From Holophagales bacterium (GTDB taxonomy: Bacteria > Acidobacteriota > Thermoanaerobaculia > Multivoradales > Multivoraceae): DNA of 64,000 bases. A model generated the notes under the pieces. That model was not told the origin of the DNA, did not search any database, and saw only the letters and a list, made by a program, of their open reading frames with translations. Positions 1 to 10,215 of this stretch are shown here, one piece after another. The stretch lies in assembly GCA_009845425.1 (NCBI GenBank), contig VXZQ01000014.1, forward strand, positions 124,001-188,000, read 5' to 3'. A program made the translations under genes and the position numbers. Numbering within the stretch: position 1 is the stretch's first letter; every line of letters begins with the position of its first letter.

Positions 1-591
1 ATTCATCGGGGCCACGACAACGTCCTCGGCACGATCAACGGGCTGCGCAAGATCTCGCAGCCCATCAACACGGCGATTCGCGGCATGGACAAGCTGACGA
101 TCGGGGCGATGAACGGCGTAGCGGTCCAGACCGGCTTCTCGCTCGCGCTCAGTTGCGACTTCCGGATCGCCTCGAGCGCGGCCCGCATGGGCAGCGGCAC
201 GCTCCGCTTCGGGCTTCTTCCGGACGAGGGCGGCCACTACCTGCTGCTTCAGATGATGGGGCTGCCGAAGACGATGGACTTCCTGATGCGCAGCAGGCTC
301 GTCGGCGCGGCGGAGGCGCACGACCTCGGGCTCGTGCACGAAGTGGTGGAGCCGGACGAGTTGATGCCGCGGGCCATGGACCTGGCGCGTGAACTCGCCA
401 ATGGGCCGCAGGTGGCGATGCGGCTGCTCAAGCGCAGCCTCTACAACGCCGCCGACCAGACCTGGGAGCAGTCGCTCGAGGACATCGCGGCCCGGACGCC
501 GATGGCCGACCATCACCCGGACTCCCGCGAGGGGGTGGCGGCGTTCCGCGGGAAACGGAAGCCGTCCTTCAACGCCTGGCTGGAGGAGTGA
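1..591 (+). CDS. enoyl-CoA hydratase/isomerase family protein (5' truncated by window edge)
   Basis: Frame 1 is open from base 1 (IHRGHDNVLGTINGLRKISQPINTAIRGMDKLTIGAMNGVAVQTGFSLALSCDFRIAS...); crotonase-type 'G.A.G.G..LAL.CD.RIA' pattern. Confidence 0.85.
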   Translation: MHRGHDNVLGTINGLRKISQPINTAIRGMDKLTIGAMNGVAVQTGFSLALSCDFRIASSAARMGSGTLRFGLLPDEGGHYLLLQMMGLPKTMDFLMRSRLVGAAEAHDLGLVHEVVEPDELMPRAMDLARELANGPQVAMRLLKRSLYNAADQTWEQSLEDIAARTPMADHHPDSREGVAAFRGKRKPSFNAWLEE

Positions 592-674
592 CCGACCGAC
601 CGGACGGTAGGTGCTAGTCTCGGGGGTCCGAAGGACCGACTACACAGCCACCATCCACGCCAGGGAGCCTTTCC

Positions 675-1856
675 ATGACTGACGCCGTCATCGTTTCCAC
701 CGCCCGCACGCCGATCGGCAAGGCCTATCGGGGCGCCTTCAACAACCTCGAGTCGCCGACCATGGGCGCGGCGGCGATTTCCGCCGCGGTCGAACGCGCC
801 GGCGTCGAGAAGGGCGAGGTCGACGACGTCGTCATGGGCTGCGCCATGCAGCAGGGCACCCAGGGCAACAACGTCGCCCGGCAGTGCGCGATCCGGGCCG
901 GCCTGCCGGTCGAGGTGTCGGGAATGACGGTGGACAGGCAGTGCTCGTCGGGCCTGATGGCGATCGCCACCGCCGCCAAGCAGGTCGTGATCGATGGGGC
1001 GCCGGTCGTGGTCGCCGGCGGAATCGACTCGATCAGTCTGGTGCAGAACGACAAGATGAACCACTTCCGTGTTCCCGATCCCTGGATCAAGGAGAACAAG
1101 CCGGATCTCCACCTGCCGATGATCGACACCGCCGAAGTCGTGGCGAAGCGCTACGACGTCACCCGCGAGCAGCAGGACGAGTACGGCTTGCAGAGCCAGC
1201 AGCGGACCGCGGCCGGGCAGGAGTCGGGCGCCTTCGACGACGAGATCATCACGATGAACGCGACCAAGATGATCCTCGACAGGGCGACCGGGGACATCAG
1301 CTTCGGCGAGGTCGAGCTCAGCCAGGACGAGGGCAACCGGCCGAGCACGACGATCGAGGGTCTTTCCGGGCTCAAGCCGGTGCGCGAGAACGGCACCATC
1401 ACCGCCGGCAACGCGAGCCAGCTCTCCGACGGCGCCTCGGCGTGCGTGGTCATGGACTCGAAGCTGGCGGAACAGCGCGGACTTGAGCCGCTCGGCATCT
1501 ACAAGGGCATGGCGGTCGCCGGCTGCGAGCCGGACGAGATGGGGATCGGCCCCGTCTTCGCCGTGCCCAAGCTGCTCGAGCGCCAGGGCCTGACGATCGA
1601 CGACATCGACCTGTGGGAGCTCAACGAGGCGTTCGCCGTCCAGGTCATCTACTGCCGCGACCGGCTGGGCATCCCGAACGAGAAGCTCAACGTGAACGGC
1701 GGCGCGATCTCGATCGGCCATCCCTACGGCATGAGCGGCGCCCGGATGGTCGGTCACGCCCTGATCGAGGGCAAGCGCCGGGGCGCGAAGAACGTCGTCG
1801 TCACGATGTGCATCGGCGGCGGCATGGGCGCCGCGGGACTGTTCGAGGTGGCGTGA
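675..1856 (+). CDS. thiolase / acetyl-CoA C-acyltransferase
   Basis: [20 protein letters not shown] start, active-site Cys in [36 protein letters not shown]-terminal [13 protein letters not shown]. Confidence 0.95.
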   Translation: MTDAVIVSTARTPIGKAYRGAFNNLESPTMGAAAISAAVERAGVEKGEVDDVVMGCAMQQGTQGNNVARQCAIRAGLPVEVSGMTVDRQCSSGLMAIATAAKQVVIDGAPVVVAGGIDSISLVQNDKMNHFRVPDPWIKENKPDLHLPMIDTAEVVAKRYDVTREQQDEYGLQSQQRTAAGQESGAFDDEIITMNATKMILDRATGDISFGEVELSQDEGNRPSTTIEGLSGLKPVRENGTITAGNASQLSDGASACVVMDSKLAEQRGLEPLGIYKGMAVAGCEPDEMGIGPVFAVPKLLERQGLTIDDIDLWELNEAFAVQVIYCRDRLGIPNEKLNVNGGAISIGHPYGMSGARMVGHALIEGKRRGAKNVVVTMCIGGGMGAAGLFEVA

Positions 1857-2662
1857 CGCCAGGAGGCGGCTGGCGAAGAGGATTCGGGGGGCGGCGCCGT
1901 TTCGTCGTCGCCGCTCTGGCCGCCCTGGTCGCGGTTTCCGCTCCGGCCGCCGCGCAGACCGAGTTCCATTTCCAGTTCGGCGAATTGCTGAACCCGTTCT
2001 CGGCTCAGGAGGAAGAGAGCTTCGTCCTCACGCTGCAGCAGGCGACGCAGTGGAAGTACGGCGACAGCTTCTTCTTCATCGACTACCTCGACGACAGGGG
2101 CAGGGACGGCTTCAACGAGCGGGATTTCTACGGCGAGTGGTACCCGACCCTGAGCCTCGGCAAGATGACCGGGAAGACGGTCGGCGGCGGCCCGCTGGCC
2201 GATGTCGGCTTCATCGCCGGCCTGAACGCCGCCGGCGACGCGAAGGTCGTCAAGTACCTGCCCGGGCTGCGCCTGGCCTGGAAGGCGCCCGGGTTCATCT
2301 TCCTGAACACGGACCTGATGCTCTACCTCGACGGCAGCAGCGGCGTCGGCGCGGGCGGCGCACCGCGAACGGACGACAGCTACTGCTTCGACGTCAACTG
2401 GCTCTACCTGTTCTCCGTCGGCGAGCAGGACTTCCAGATCACCGGCCACGCCGAGTACATCGGCGCCGTGACGAACGAGTTCGGCGTCGAGTACGGCGGC
2501 ACGATCCTGGCTCAGCCCCAGTTCCGCTGGGACGCGGGCAAGGCGTTCGGCGGCGACGCCGGCAAGCTGTTCGCCGGCATCGAGTACCAGTACTGGAGCA
2601 ACAAACTCGGCACGTCCGAGGACGAAAGCGCCGTGCAGTTGCTGCTGGCCTGGCAGTTGTAG
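1853..2662 (+). CDS. outer-membrane channel, Tsx/OmpK (nucleoside-specific porin)-like
   Basis: GTG start overlapping thiolase stop (GTGA); signal peptide ending AAAQ; alternating aromatic beta-barrel strands ([11 protein letters not shown]..., [28 protein letters not shown]) and a terminal hydrophobic strand. Confidence 0.65.
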   Translation: MTPGGGWRRGFGGRRRFVVAALAALVAVSAPAAAQTEFHFQFGELLNPFSAQEEESFVLTLQQATQWKYGDSFFFIDYLDDRGRDGFNERDFYGEWYPTLSLGKMTGKTVGGGPLADVGFIAGLNAAGDAKVVKYLPGLRLAWKAPGFIFLNTDLMLYLDGSSGVGAGGAPRTDDSYCFDVNWLYLFSVGEQDFQITGHAEYIGAVTNEFGVEYGGTILAQPQFRWDAGKAFGGDAGKLFAGIEYQYWSNKLGTSEDESAVQLLLAWQL

Positions 2663-2678
2663 GCGCCGTTCCCCGCGG

Positions 2679-3596
2679 CTACGTCGGCTCCCAGGTGAAG
2701 ACGTCGGTCGTCCGGTCCAGGTCGAAGAAGGACCCCGCGAGGGCCGGCATGCCGCGCTCCGCGATGGATTCCGGTGTCCAGCCGTCGCTGTTGTGGACGG
2801 AGCGGACAGGTCGAGGCTGGCTCATCAGGAAGATCTCGTTCTTGCGCACGGCGAAGATCTGCCCGCTCACGTCCTTCGCTCCGTCGCTCAGCAGGTAGAC
2901 CGCGAGCGGCGCGACCAGCGCCGGCGTCATCTCCTTCATCTTCGCGACGCGCGCGGCCTGCGCCGGGTCGGCGGTCGGGATCGTGCCGATGAGCCGCGAC
3001 CAGGCGAAGGGGGCGATGCAGTTCGAGCGCACCTCGAACCGCTGCATGTCCAGCGCGAGGGACTTCGACAGTCCGACGATGCCGAGCTTGGCGGCGGCGT
3101 AGTTGGCCTGACCGAAGTTGCCGATCAGCCCCGACGTCGACGTCATGTGGACGAAGGCTCCGCCGATCTGCTTGCGATAGTGCGGCGCGGCGGCCCGGGC
3201 CACGTTGAAGCTGCCCTTCAGGTGGACGGCGATCACCGCGTCCCAGTCGCTCTCGTCCATCTTGTGGAAGATGACGTCACGCAGAATGCCGGCGTTGTTG
3301 ACGACGCCGTCGATCTGGCCGAACTCGTCGAGTGCCTGTTCGACCATGCGGTTCGCGCCGTCGAAGTCGGCGACGCTCTCGTAGTTCGCGGCGGCCCGTC
3401 CTCCCGCCGCCGCGATCTCGTCGACGACGCCCTGTGCGGGCGTCTGGTCGGCACCGTCGCCGCGCTCGGAGCCGCCCAGGTCGTTGACGATGACCGCCGC
3501 GCCCTGGGAAGCGGCGAGCAGGGCGATGTCGCGGCCGATGCCGCGGCCGGCGCCGGTGACGACGATCACCTTCTCGTGCAACATGCGAGTGTTCAT
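2679..3596 (-). CDS. SDR family NAD(P)-dependent oxidoreductase (MFE-2/hydroxyacyl-CoA dehydrogenase type)
   Basis: VIVVTGAGRGIGRDIALLAASQGAAVIVNDLGG (TGxxxGxG), NNAG, YxxxK (NYAAAKLG). The track ORF 2679..5717 is a read-through; true start is MNTRMLHEK at 3596. Confidence 0.93.
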   Translation of the reverse strand: MNTRMLHEKVIVVTGAGRGIGRDIALLAASQGAAVIVNDLGGSERGDGADQTPAQGVVDEIAAAGGRAAANYESVADFDGANRMVEQALDEFGQIDGVVNNAGILRDVIFHKMDESDWDAVIAVHLKGSFNVARAAAPHYRKQIGGAFVHMTSTSGLIGNFGQANYAAAKLGIVGLSKSLALDMQRFEVRSNCIAPFAWSRLIGTIPTADPAQAARVAKMKEMTPALVAPLAVYLLSDGAKDVSGQIFAVRKNEIFLMSQPRPVRSVHNSDGWTPESIAERGMPALAGSFFDLDRTTDVFTWEPT

Positions 3597-3613
3597 TTCA
3601 GGTGCCTCCAGTC

Positions 3614-4789
3614 TTAGGCCGCGGCGATGGCGGCGATGGTTCGGCAGCCGTCGAGGTACTCCTGTACGTCGACGTACTCGTCCACGGTGTGGGGGTTGTG
3701 CTGTCCCGCGCCCAGGGTCACGGTGGGCAGACCCTTGGCGTTCAGGTAGTTCGCGTCGAGTCCGCCGTTGGCGACGAGGTACTCGGCCTCCACGCCGAGA
3801 ACCGTCCGGACCCGTTCCGCGGCGAGTTGCACGGGCGGTGAGTCCCTGGGCATCTCGAACGCCTCGTAGTCGGTTTCGGCCCGGAAGTCGACGCTGCCGC
3901 ACTGGCCGCCGGAACTCGTGACGCTCCTTGCCGCCTCTTCGAAGGCGTCGCGGTAGGCGGCCGTGATCTGTGCCAGGAACGCCTTGTCGTGGCTGCGCGA
4001 TTCGCCGGATACGAAGACGTGGTCCGTGACCTGGTTGCTGGCTTCGCCGCCCGCCATCCGGCCGATGTTCGAGGTGCCGCGGCCGGCCGGAAGCTCGATC
4101 TTGCCGAAGAACCCCTTCCCGGCCACGTCGGCCACCGCTCTCGAAGCGATCAGCGCCGCGGAGATTCCGTGTTCGGGATGAACCCCCGCGTGCGAGGACT
4201 TGCCGTGGATGTCGACCTGCCAGCGGTCGGCCCCGGTAGCGCCGATGATGAGCACGTGGGGTGCGCCCGAGTCGATGTTGAAGCCCAGTTCGGGACGGCC
4301 GAGTCGCTCGAGTTCCACGGTCCGTGCACCCCACAGGCCGACCTCCTCGCCGACCGTCATCAGGACCGTGATCGGCGGCCGGGGAACGCCGTGAGCCAGC
4401 AGAGTCTCGACCATCGTCACGAGGGCGCCGATCGAGGTCCGGTTGTCGCCGCCGAGCGCCGTGTCCCCTTCCGCCTCGATCCGTCCGTTCCGGCGCACCG
4501 GCACCGCGCCGCGGCAGAGCGGCACCGTGTCCATGTGGCCCATGAACAGCCGCCGCGGCCCCGGTCTCGTGCCGGGCAGATCGACGATCAGGTTGCCGAC
4601 CTCGTAGTCGCCGGGGATTCGCTCGTTCGCGTCGTCGTGGCCGATCCAGGACGGCTCGCAGCCCGCGGCGAGCAGCTTCTCCCTGACCGCGGCCGCGACC
4701 TTTCCCTCGCGGCCGCTCAGTCCCTCGATGGCCAGCAGGTCCATCAGGTGGTCCAGGGCGCGGGCTTCGTCGATCCGGGGTGCGGTCAT
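3614..4789 (-). CDS. M20-family metallopeptidase (peptidase T-like)
   Basis: MTAPRIDEARALDHLMDLLAIEGLSGREGKVAAAVRE; metal-ligand motifs MGHMDTVPLC, GGDNRTSIGALV, TVGEEVGLWGA, NIDSGAPH. Confidence 0.88.
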   Translation of the reverse strand: MTAPRIDEARALDHLMDLLAIEGLSGREGKVAAAVREKLLAAGCEPSWIGHDDANERIPGDYEVGNLIVDLPGTRPGPRRLFMGHMDTVPLCRGAVPVRRNGRIEAEGDTALGGDNRTSIGALVTMVETLLAHGVPRPPITVLMTVGEEVGLWGARTVELERLGRPELGFNIDSGAPHVLIIGATGADRWQVDIHGKSSHAGVHPEHGISAALIASRAVADVAGKGFFGKIELPAGRGTSNIGRMAGGEASNQVTDHVFVSGESRSHDKAFLAQITAAYRDAFEEAARSVTSSGGQCGSVDFRAETDYEAFEMPRDSPPVQLAAERVRTVLGVEAEYLVANGGLDANYLNAKGLPTVTLGAGQHNPHTVDEYVDVQEYLDGCRTIAAIAAA

Positions 4790-4857
4790 GGTGGAGTCTC
4801 GGGTTGGTCGGGGGAGAGCGGAAGTTGGCGATCCTACTGTCTTCAAGCGATCCCCTT

Positions 4858-4915
4858 GTCGGTGCGCCGGCCTTCCGGCCGGCATTCGGCGCGACGCCGC
4901 GAAGCGGCGAGCCCG
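4858..4915 (+). repeat. dispersed palindromic repeat, copy 1 (58 bp extended form)
   Basis: gtcggtgcgccggccttccggccggcattcggcgcgacgccgcgaagcggcgagcccg; 54/58 identical to copy 2 at 21746; GCCGGCC/GGCCGGC stem. Confidence 0.85.
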
Positions 4916-4943
4916 AACCAGCGCTGTCACTTACACTCGCCGC

Positions 4944-6386
4944 ATGCCAAGAGCCTGCTTTGCCCTCCTGCTCGTCTCCTTTCTCGCGGCCTGCGCGCCG
5001 GATGCCCGGGAGTCCTCCGACGCCCCACTCGACCGGCCCCCCAACTTCGTCGTCGTCTTCGCCGACGACCTGGGCTGGGGCGATCTCGGTAGCTACGGTG
5101 CGCCCGTGATCCGGACGCCGCACCTGGACCGGATGGCGACCGAAGGCCAGCGCTGGACGAACTTCTACGTCACCGCCTCGGTTTGCTCGCCGAGCCGGGC
5201 CGGCCTGCTGACCGGGCGGTTGCCGGTTCGCAACGGGCTCTACGGCGACCAGGTGCGAGTGTTGTTCCCGGATTTCGTTGGCGGGATTCAGGATGAGGAG
5301 ATCACGCTCGCCGAGGCGCTCCGCGACCTCGGCTACGCGACGGGCATGTTCGGGAAGTGGCATCTGGGCGACGGGCCGCGGTACCTGCCGACCCGGCACG
5401 GCTTCGACTACTGGTTCGGCATCCCGTACTCGAACGACATGATGTCGACGCTCCCTCGCGAGGAGCGTCGCGCCGCGTTTCTGGATCCGAAGATCGAGTA
5501 CTGGGACGTGCCGTTGATCCGCTCGGAGAGCGACGAAGCCGGTGAGATCGTGACGGAGACGCTGGAGCAGCCGGCGGACCAGACGACGATCACGAAGCGC
5601 TACGCCGAGGAGGCGGTGGACTTCATCCGTGCCCACCGGGACGAGCCCTTCTTCGTCTACCTGCCGCACAGCATGCCGCACGTGCCGCTGTTCCGGGCGC
5701 CCGAGTTCGAGGGCCACAGCGAGGCCGGCCTCTACGGCGACGTGATCGAGGAGATCGACTGGAGCGTCGGCAGGATCCTCGACACGCTCGAAGAGGAGGA
5801 GATCGCCGGGAACACGGTGGTTTTCTTCAGCAGCGACAATGGCCCCTGGACCGCGTTCCGCACCCAGGGAGGGTTGGCCGGCCCACTACGCGAGGGCAAG
5901 GGAATGACCTGGGACGGGGGCATGCGGGTGCCGGGGCTGTTCTGGTGGCCCGGGACGATCGCCCCCGACGTGGTTACGAACGAGATCGGGTCGACCAGCG
6001 ACCTGTTCGCGACCTTCATCTCTCTTTCCGGCGGCGCCGTACCCGACGACCGGCCGATGGACAGCCTCAACCTGGCCCCGGTGCTGCGCGGAAGCGGTGA
6101 AGGCCCGCGCGAAGAAGTGCCGTTCTACCGCGGCAGCGAGCTCTATGCCTATCGGGTCGGCAACTACAAGGCGCACTTCATCACCGAGGGTGAGTACGGG
6201 CTCGCCGGCGGCCGCCAGGAGCGTGATCCGCCGCTGCTCTACGACCTCGCGCTCGATCCCGGCGAACAATGGGACATCGCGGCGGACCGGCCGGAGATTC
6301 TGGCGGATGTCATTTCGCGCGCCTTGCAGCATCGGGCCGGCGTGGCTGTGGCGCCGTCGGAGTTCGATCTCCGCACCGGCCGGTGA
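4944..6386 (+). CDS. sulfatase (arylsulfatase-type, lipoprotein)
   Basis: Lipobox FLAACA; VVVFADDLGWGDLGSYG; formylglycine motif CSPSRAGLLTGR (C-x-P-x-R); GKWHLG; SSDNGPW. Confidence 0.95.
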   Translation: MPRACFALLLVSFLAACAPDARESSDAPLDRPPNFVVVFADDLGWGDLGSYGAPVIRTPHLDRMATEGQRWTNFYVTASVCSPSRAGLLTGRLPVRNGLYGDQVRVLFPDFVGGIQDEEITLAEALRDLGYATGMFGKWHLGDGPRYLPTRHGFDYWFGIPYSNDMMSTLPREERRAAFLDPKIEYWDVPLIRSESDEAGEIVTETLEQPADQTTITKRYAEEAVDFIRAHRDEPFFVYLPHSMPHVPLFRAPEFEGHSEAGLYGDVIEEIDWSVGRILDTLEEEEIAGNTVVFFSSDNGPWTAFRTQGGLAGPLREGKGMTWDGGMRVPGLFWWPGTIAPDVVTNEIGSTSDLFATFISLSGGAVPDDRPMDSLNLAPVLRGSGEGPREEVPFYRGSELYAYRVGNYKAHFITEGEYGLAGGRQERDPPLLYDLALDPGEQWDIAADRPEILADVISRALQHRAGVAVAPSEFDLRTGR

Positions 6387-6392
6387 CCGCGG

Positions 6393-6611
6393 TCAGCGGT
6401 CGGCGCCGTCCCGACTTCCTTCTTCGTCGTCCGACATCTGCTTCAAGCCTGTCGCGAGTCTCCTCAGCCGTTCGACGCGCCGCTGCCAGAGCAGGGCTTC
6501 GCGTGCCACTTCCTTCGCGGCCCGCATGCTGCGGAGCCACCAGCCGAAAATCGCGCCGACCAGTCCCGCGGCGACCACCCAGATCCAGATCTCGAACAGG
6601 ACGTAGAGCAC
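6393..6611 (-). CDS. small membrane protein, one N-terminal TM plus charged tail
   Basis: 72 aa MLYVLFEIWIWVVAAGLVGAIFGWWLRSMRAAKEVAREALLWQRR...; 12 nt downstream of a BON/OmpA gene on the same strand. Confidence 0.6.
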   Translation of the reverse strand: MLYVLFEIWIWVVAAGLVGAIFGWWLRSMRAAKEVAREALLWQRRVERLRRLATGLKQMSDDEEGSRDGADR

Positions 6612-6623
6612 GCGATTCCTGCT

Positions 6624-7637
6624 TCAGGGGCGGTGAAGAACCCGGAACTCGATCCCGGGAGCTTCCAGACCGTCTTCGTCGGCCGGACTGTCGCTGCCGT
6701 AGCCGAAGGCCAGCAGACGGTCGGGATGGACGCTCGCGGACAGGACTTCGCGGATGGACTCGGCCTGGGCGATGCTGAGCAGCCGGTCGTCCTCGGGATC
6801 GCTGCCGACAACCGTGCGGACGAGGATCTCGACCCGGATGTCCGAGAAGGCGTCCAGCACTTCGCCGATGCCGGCGATGGCGGCCCGGGCGTCGTCGGTG
6901 AGCGCATCCGTACGACCCTGGAACGCGATCGGCTGCTCACGCAGCAGGCGGCGGATCCGGTTCTGGGCGACCCTGTTCACAGCGACGGGGGCGATCACCA
7001 TCTCATTGGCGATCGTCCAGCCCGTTTCGGCGGCCCCGGCAATCTCGCCCACGTCGAACTGCAGGCGATCGCGCATGCCTTCGCTTGACGTGTGGCCGGT
7101 CAGGGTCAACGTTCCGTCCCGCAGCCTCAGGCCGGGTCCGCCATGCACCTGCCGCAGGAGTTGAATCAGCCTGGGCAGAGTCGGTATCCAGGGCGGCTCG
7201 GTCACGGTCGCATCGACTCCCGTCTCGTCGATCACATTTCCCTGACCCACGATGGCGGCCGCCGCGTCGAACAGCTCCTGTCGACTTTCGGGGGTCGGAA
7301 GGCGTCCAGCCAGCAGCCAGATGTCGCCGTCGGGACCGAACTCGAAGTTCGGCTCGCCCGCCATTACCAGGCGGTTGTCGACGCTTCGTACTCCCGGCTC
7401 GCCCGCGGCGCGTCGCGCGGCCTCGACCCCGATCTCGGCGAAGGCGATCGTGCCGTGGAGCGTGACATCGCGCCCGTCTGCTTCGATGCGGAGATCGCGC
7501 ACGCCGACGTCCGCGAGCGTCCCGGCCGTTCGTGTCTCGATCGCCGCCTCGATGCGCGGGAGTTCCAGCGCGAAGCAGACCGCCCCCAGCATGAGCAGGA
7601 GGACCACGCCCATCAGGATGACGCTCGGTTGTCTCAT
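6624..7637 (-). CDS. BON-domain and OmpA-like C-terminal domain membrane protein
   Basis: N-terminal TM (ILMGVVLLLMLGAVCFAL); BON-like repeats (VTLHGTIAFAEIGVEAARRAAGEPGVRSVDNRL; LTLTGHTSSEGMRDRL); OmpA-like VEILVRTVVGSDPEDDRLLSIAQAESIREVL. Confidence 0.75.
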   Translation of the reverse strand: MRQPSVILMGVVLLLMLGAVCFALELPRIEAAIETRTAGTLADVGVRDLRIEADGRDVTLHGTIAFAEIGVEAARRAAGEPGVRSVDNRLVMAGEPNFEFGPDGDIWLLAGRLPTPESRQELFDAAAAIVGQGNVIDETGVDATVTEPPWIPTLPRLIQLLRQVHGGPGLRLRDGTLTLTGHTSSEGMRDRLQFDVGEIAGAAETGWTIANEMVIAPVAVNRVAQNRIRRLLREQPIAFQGRTDALTDDARAAIAGIGEVLDAFSDIRVEILVRTVVGSDPEDDRLLSIAQAESIREVLSASVHPDRLLAFGYGSDSPADEDGLEAPGIEFRVLHRP

Positions 7638-7680
7638 CGTCTCATCATCTTTGGCGCCGCGGTTTGTCGCGGCGGCACCC

Positions 7681-8151
7681 CTAGTTGGAGGTGTGATCGG
7701 TGACGATCCGCCACCGGTCCCCGTGCCGCTCCACGAGCAACGTGAACAGACCGGTCGGCTCGTCGGATTCCCTCGTGAGACGGAAGCGACCGAAGACCTG
7801 TGCGGCGTGCTCGGACAGCACCCGGACGTCCAGTTCCTCGAAGGCCAGCGTACCCATCGCGGCGCGGTCCGGGTAGGTCTGGCGGTAGCGCTCCAGGGTG
7901 TTCCTCCAGCCGCGGCGGACCTCGTTGCCCGAGGTGAAGCGCAGCTCCTCGCTCCGCAGGTACCCTGCCATGAAGCCCTCGATGTCGCCCTCGTTCCAGG
8001 CCTCCACCTGCTCGTCCAGCACCTCGAGCACCGCGGCCGCGACGGTCTGCGGATCGAACTCCGGCGCCGGTTCCTCGAGTTGCGGCGGTTCGCAGGACAC
8101 GAACAGCAGGCAGGCCGTGAGGCCGGTGAGGGCTGCGAGTCCGTTCTTCAC
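7681..8151 (-). CDS. SnoaL/NTF2-like (DUF4440-type) lipoprotein
   Basis: GTG start overlapping upstream stop; LTACLLFVSC lipobox; VLEVLDEQVEAWNEGDIEGFMAGYLRSEELRF is typical of SnoaL/DUF4440 folds. Confidence 0.78.
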   Translation of the reverse strand: MKNGLAALTGLTACLLFVSCEPPQLEEPAPEFDPQTVAAAVLEVLDEQVEAWNEGDIEGFMAGYLRSEELRFTSGNEVRRGWRNTLERYRQTYPDRAAMGTLAFEELDVRVLSEHAAQVFGRFRLTRESDEPTGLFTLLVERHGDRWRIVTDHTSN

Positions 8152-8987
8152 TTCGCGAGCTGTTCGACGTGGACGTCGCGATGTTCGATCTGCGAGACGA
8201 GAGGCAGTTCCTCCGCGACGTACGCCGGCGTGATGTCGTCGACGGTCAAGCCTCCGTCCGGAGTGTTCAGTCCGTAGTTGTCCGCGTCGTAGAACAGCAG
8301 GCCGCCGATGCGGCGGTAGTTCCGGAGCGTGCGGAAGCGGAGTCCGGTGCCCTTGCTGTAGTCGTAGGCGAACTGCTCGAGCCGGGCGGTCTCCGGGTCG
8401 AACCAGTAGACGTAGGCGCTGTCGGCGCCGTCGCTCGAACCGGGTTCGAAGGTCACGCGGACCCGGTTCAACTCCCGTCCGTTCCACTCCTCGAGACCCT
8501 GGTCTTCCTTGTACGTGCCGGGATCGTTCAGCTTGTAGGGCAGGAAGAGGAAGTACATGCGCTGGTTGACGTAGCTCTCTGCGCGCGCGTGCTCCGCTTC
8601 GTCCATCTCCATCGGCTCGTCGCCTTCGGTCACCTCGAGAGCGGCGTTGTCGCGCCGGTACTCGCGCTCGTCGTCCCCGGCGGAGGCCCGGATGACGTAT
8701 TCGAAGCGGTCGCCGTTCTTCGTCGAGTCGACATCGAAGCTCCCGGAACGGGAAGCCACAGTCAGCCTGACGCGGGAACTCTCGAACAGCGCGCCGCCGT
8801 GGTGCTCGATCGCGCGGTCGACGATCTCGAGCCGGTCCGACGTGCCCGACGGAGCAGTGGGCGCCGCCGGCGCCCGGGGCTCGGACGCCGGCTCCCCGCC
8901 GGCGCAGGCGAGGAGGAAAGCCGCGGCGGCGAGGGCGAGCATCGCGGCGACGGTTCCGGTTCCATGCTGGGTTCGAGGTTGCAGCAT
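8148..8987 (-). CDS. DUF6503-like secreted lipoprotein
   Basis: Lipobox AFLLACAGG; AIEHHGGALFESSRVRLTVASRSGSF...YVNQRMYFLFLPYKLNDPGT...YWFDPETARLEQFAYDYSKG. Confidence 0.6.
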   Translation of the reverse strand: MLQPRTQHGTGTVAAMLALAAAAFLLACAGGEPASEPRAPAAPTAPSGTSDRLEIVDRAIEHHGGALFESSRVRLTVASRSGSFDVDSTKNGDRFEYVIRASAGDDEREYRRDNAALEVTEGDEPMEMDEAEHARAESYVNQRMYFLFLPYKLNDPGTYKEDQGLEEWNGRELNRVRVTFEPGSSDGADSAYVYWFDPETARLEQFAYDYSKGTGLRFRTLRNYRRIGGLLFYDADNYGLNTPDGGLTVDDITPAYVAEELPLVSQIEHRDVHVEQLAK

Positions 8988-9053
8988 GGCTCCATGTTAG
9001 CGCCGCTGCTACGCTTTGCCGCTCACTCTGAACAGCGGCTGGAGGCCAAGCGA

Positions 9054-9896
9054 ATGACCGAGTACGAACTCATCAAGTACGACGTGGACGATCCCATCGC
9101 CACGATCACCCTGAACCGTCCGGAGCAGTTGAACGCGATCACCGGCAGCATGATGGCCGAGATGAAGCACGCGATGGCGGCCGCCGAGCGCGATGAGCGT
9201 GTCGTCGGCATCGTCCTGACCGGCGCCGGCCGCGGATTCTGCGCCGGAGCGGACATGCAGGGTCTCCAGGCCACGAGTCGGGGCGAGCGCGGCAGCGGCG
9301 GCGGTAACGCTTATGAGGACGCGCAGGCGGGTGCGATCGATGAGATGGGGGCCGAGAACTTCGGCGTCACCTTCAACTACTTGATGGCGGTGCGCAAGCC
9401 GATCGTGGCCGCGATCAACGGCCCCTGCGCGGGCCTCGGCTTCGCGATCGCCATGCTCTGCGACATCCGTTTGGCTTCGGACCGGGCGGTCTTCACGTCC
9501 GCGTTCGTGAACCGCGGCCTGATCGCCGAGCATGGGCTAAGCTGGATCCTGCCGCGCGTGGCGGGCCCGGCCAACGCGCTCGACATCCTCTGGACGGGCC
9601 GCAAGTTCTACGGTCCGGAGGCGGCCCAGATGGGCGTCGTCAACCGCTCCGTGCCGCACGACCGGGTCGTGCCCGAGGCCGAGAACTACGTCCGGGCGCT
9701 CGCCGAACGCTCCGCGCCGATGTCGCTCAAGGTCATCAAGCAGCAGGTCTACCGTCACCTGATGATGGACACCGGCGACGCGCTTCGCGAGTCGAACCAG
9801 TTGATGGCCGAGAGCCTCCAGCGCGGCGACTTCAAGGAAGGCGTCGCCTCCTTCGTCGAACGCCGCCCGCCGAAGTTCGAGCGCATCACGAGCTGA
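9054..9896 (+). CDS. enoyl-CoA hydratase
   Basis: ITLNRPEQLNAITGSMMAEM, VLTGAGRGFCAGADMQGL, AINGPCAGLGFAIAMLCDIRLASD. Confidence 0.93.
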   Translation: MTEYELIKYDVDDPIATITLNRPEQLNAITGSMMAEMKHAMAAAERDERVVGIVLTGAGRGFCAGADMQGLQATSRGERGSGGGNAYEDAQAGAIDEMGAENFGVTFNYLMAVRKPIVAAINGPCAGLGFAIAMLCDIRLASDRAVFTSAFVNRGLIAEHGLSWILPRVAGPANALDILWTGRKFYGPEAAQMGVVNRSVPHDRVVPEAENYVRALAERSAPMSLKVIKQQVYRHLMMDTGDALRESNQLMAESLQRGDFKEGVASFVERRPPKFERITS

Positions 9897-10215
9897 GCAG
9901 GGCCCGAGCCGCCTTGTAGACCTCCGCGTCGGACGGCTGCGGATCGCCGCGAAGTGTCCGCGCCGCGGCTTCCGACGTCCAATCGAGGATCGCGTTGGCG
10001 GTGGCGGTCCGTCCGGGGGGAACCTCGAGAACCGCCAGGGGACCTTCCGACGTCGGTTCGATCTTCGCCGACTCGACCGGCCAGTCCACCACCGCCAGCA
10101 GCCGCCTCGCCTGAACCAGCCAGGCGGCCGCCGTTTCTTCGGGAGCCGCGTCTCCCGTCGTCTCCAGGAGGAGCCGGCTCTCAGTCGACGCGATCCCGCC
10201 TTTCCTTGAGCTCAC
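9886..10215 (-). CDS. hypothetical protein (109 aa; start uncertain)
   Basis: Open frame filling the space between two genes; overlaps the ECH stop by 11 bp and the upstream gene by 35 bp with a GTG start. No motif recognised. Confidence 0.4.
   Translation of the reverse strand: MSSRKGGIASTESRLLLETTGDAAPEETAAAWLVQARRLLAVVDWPVESAKIEPTSEGPLAVLEVPPGRTATANAILDWTSEAAARTLRGDPQPSDAEVYKAARALLSS

Noticed and set aside
2679-5717. 1012-aa single ORF on the minus strand
   Set aside because: Read-through artefact: only its last 306 codons are a real SDR gene; the remainder is out of frame with the M20 peptidase and antisense to the sulfatase.
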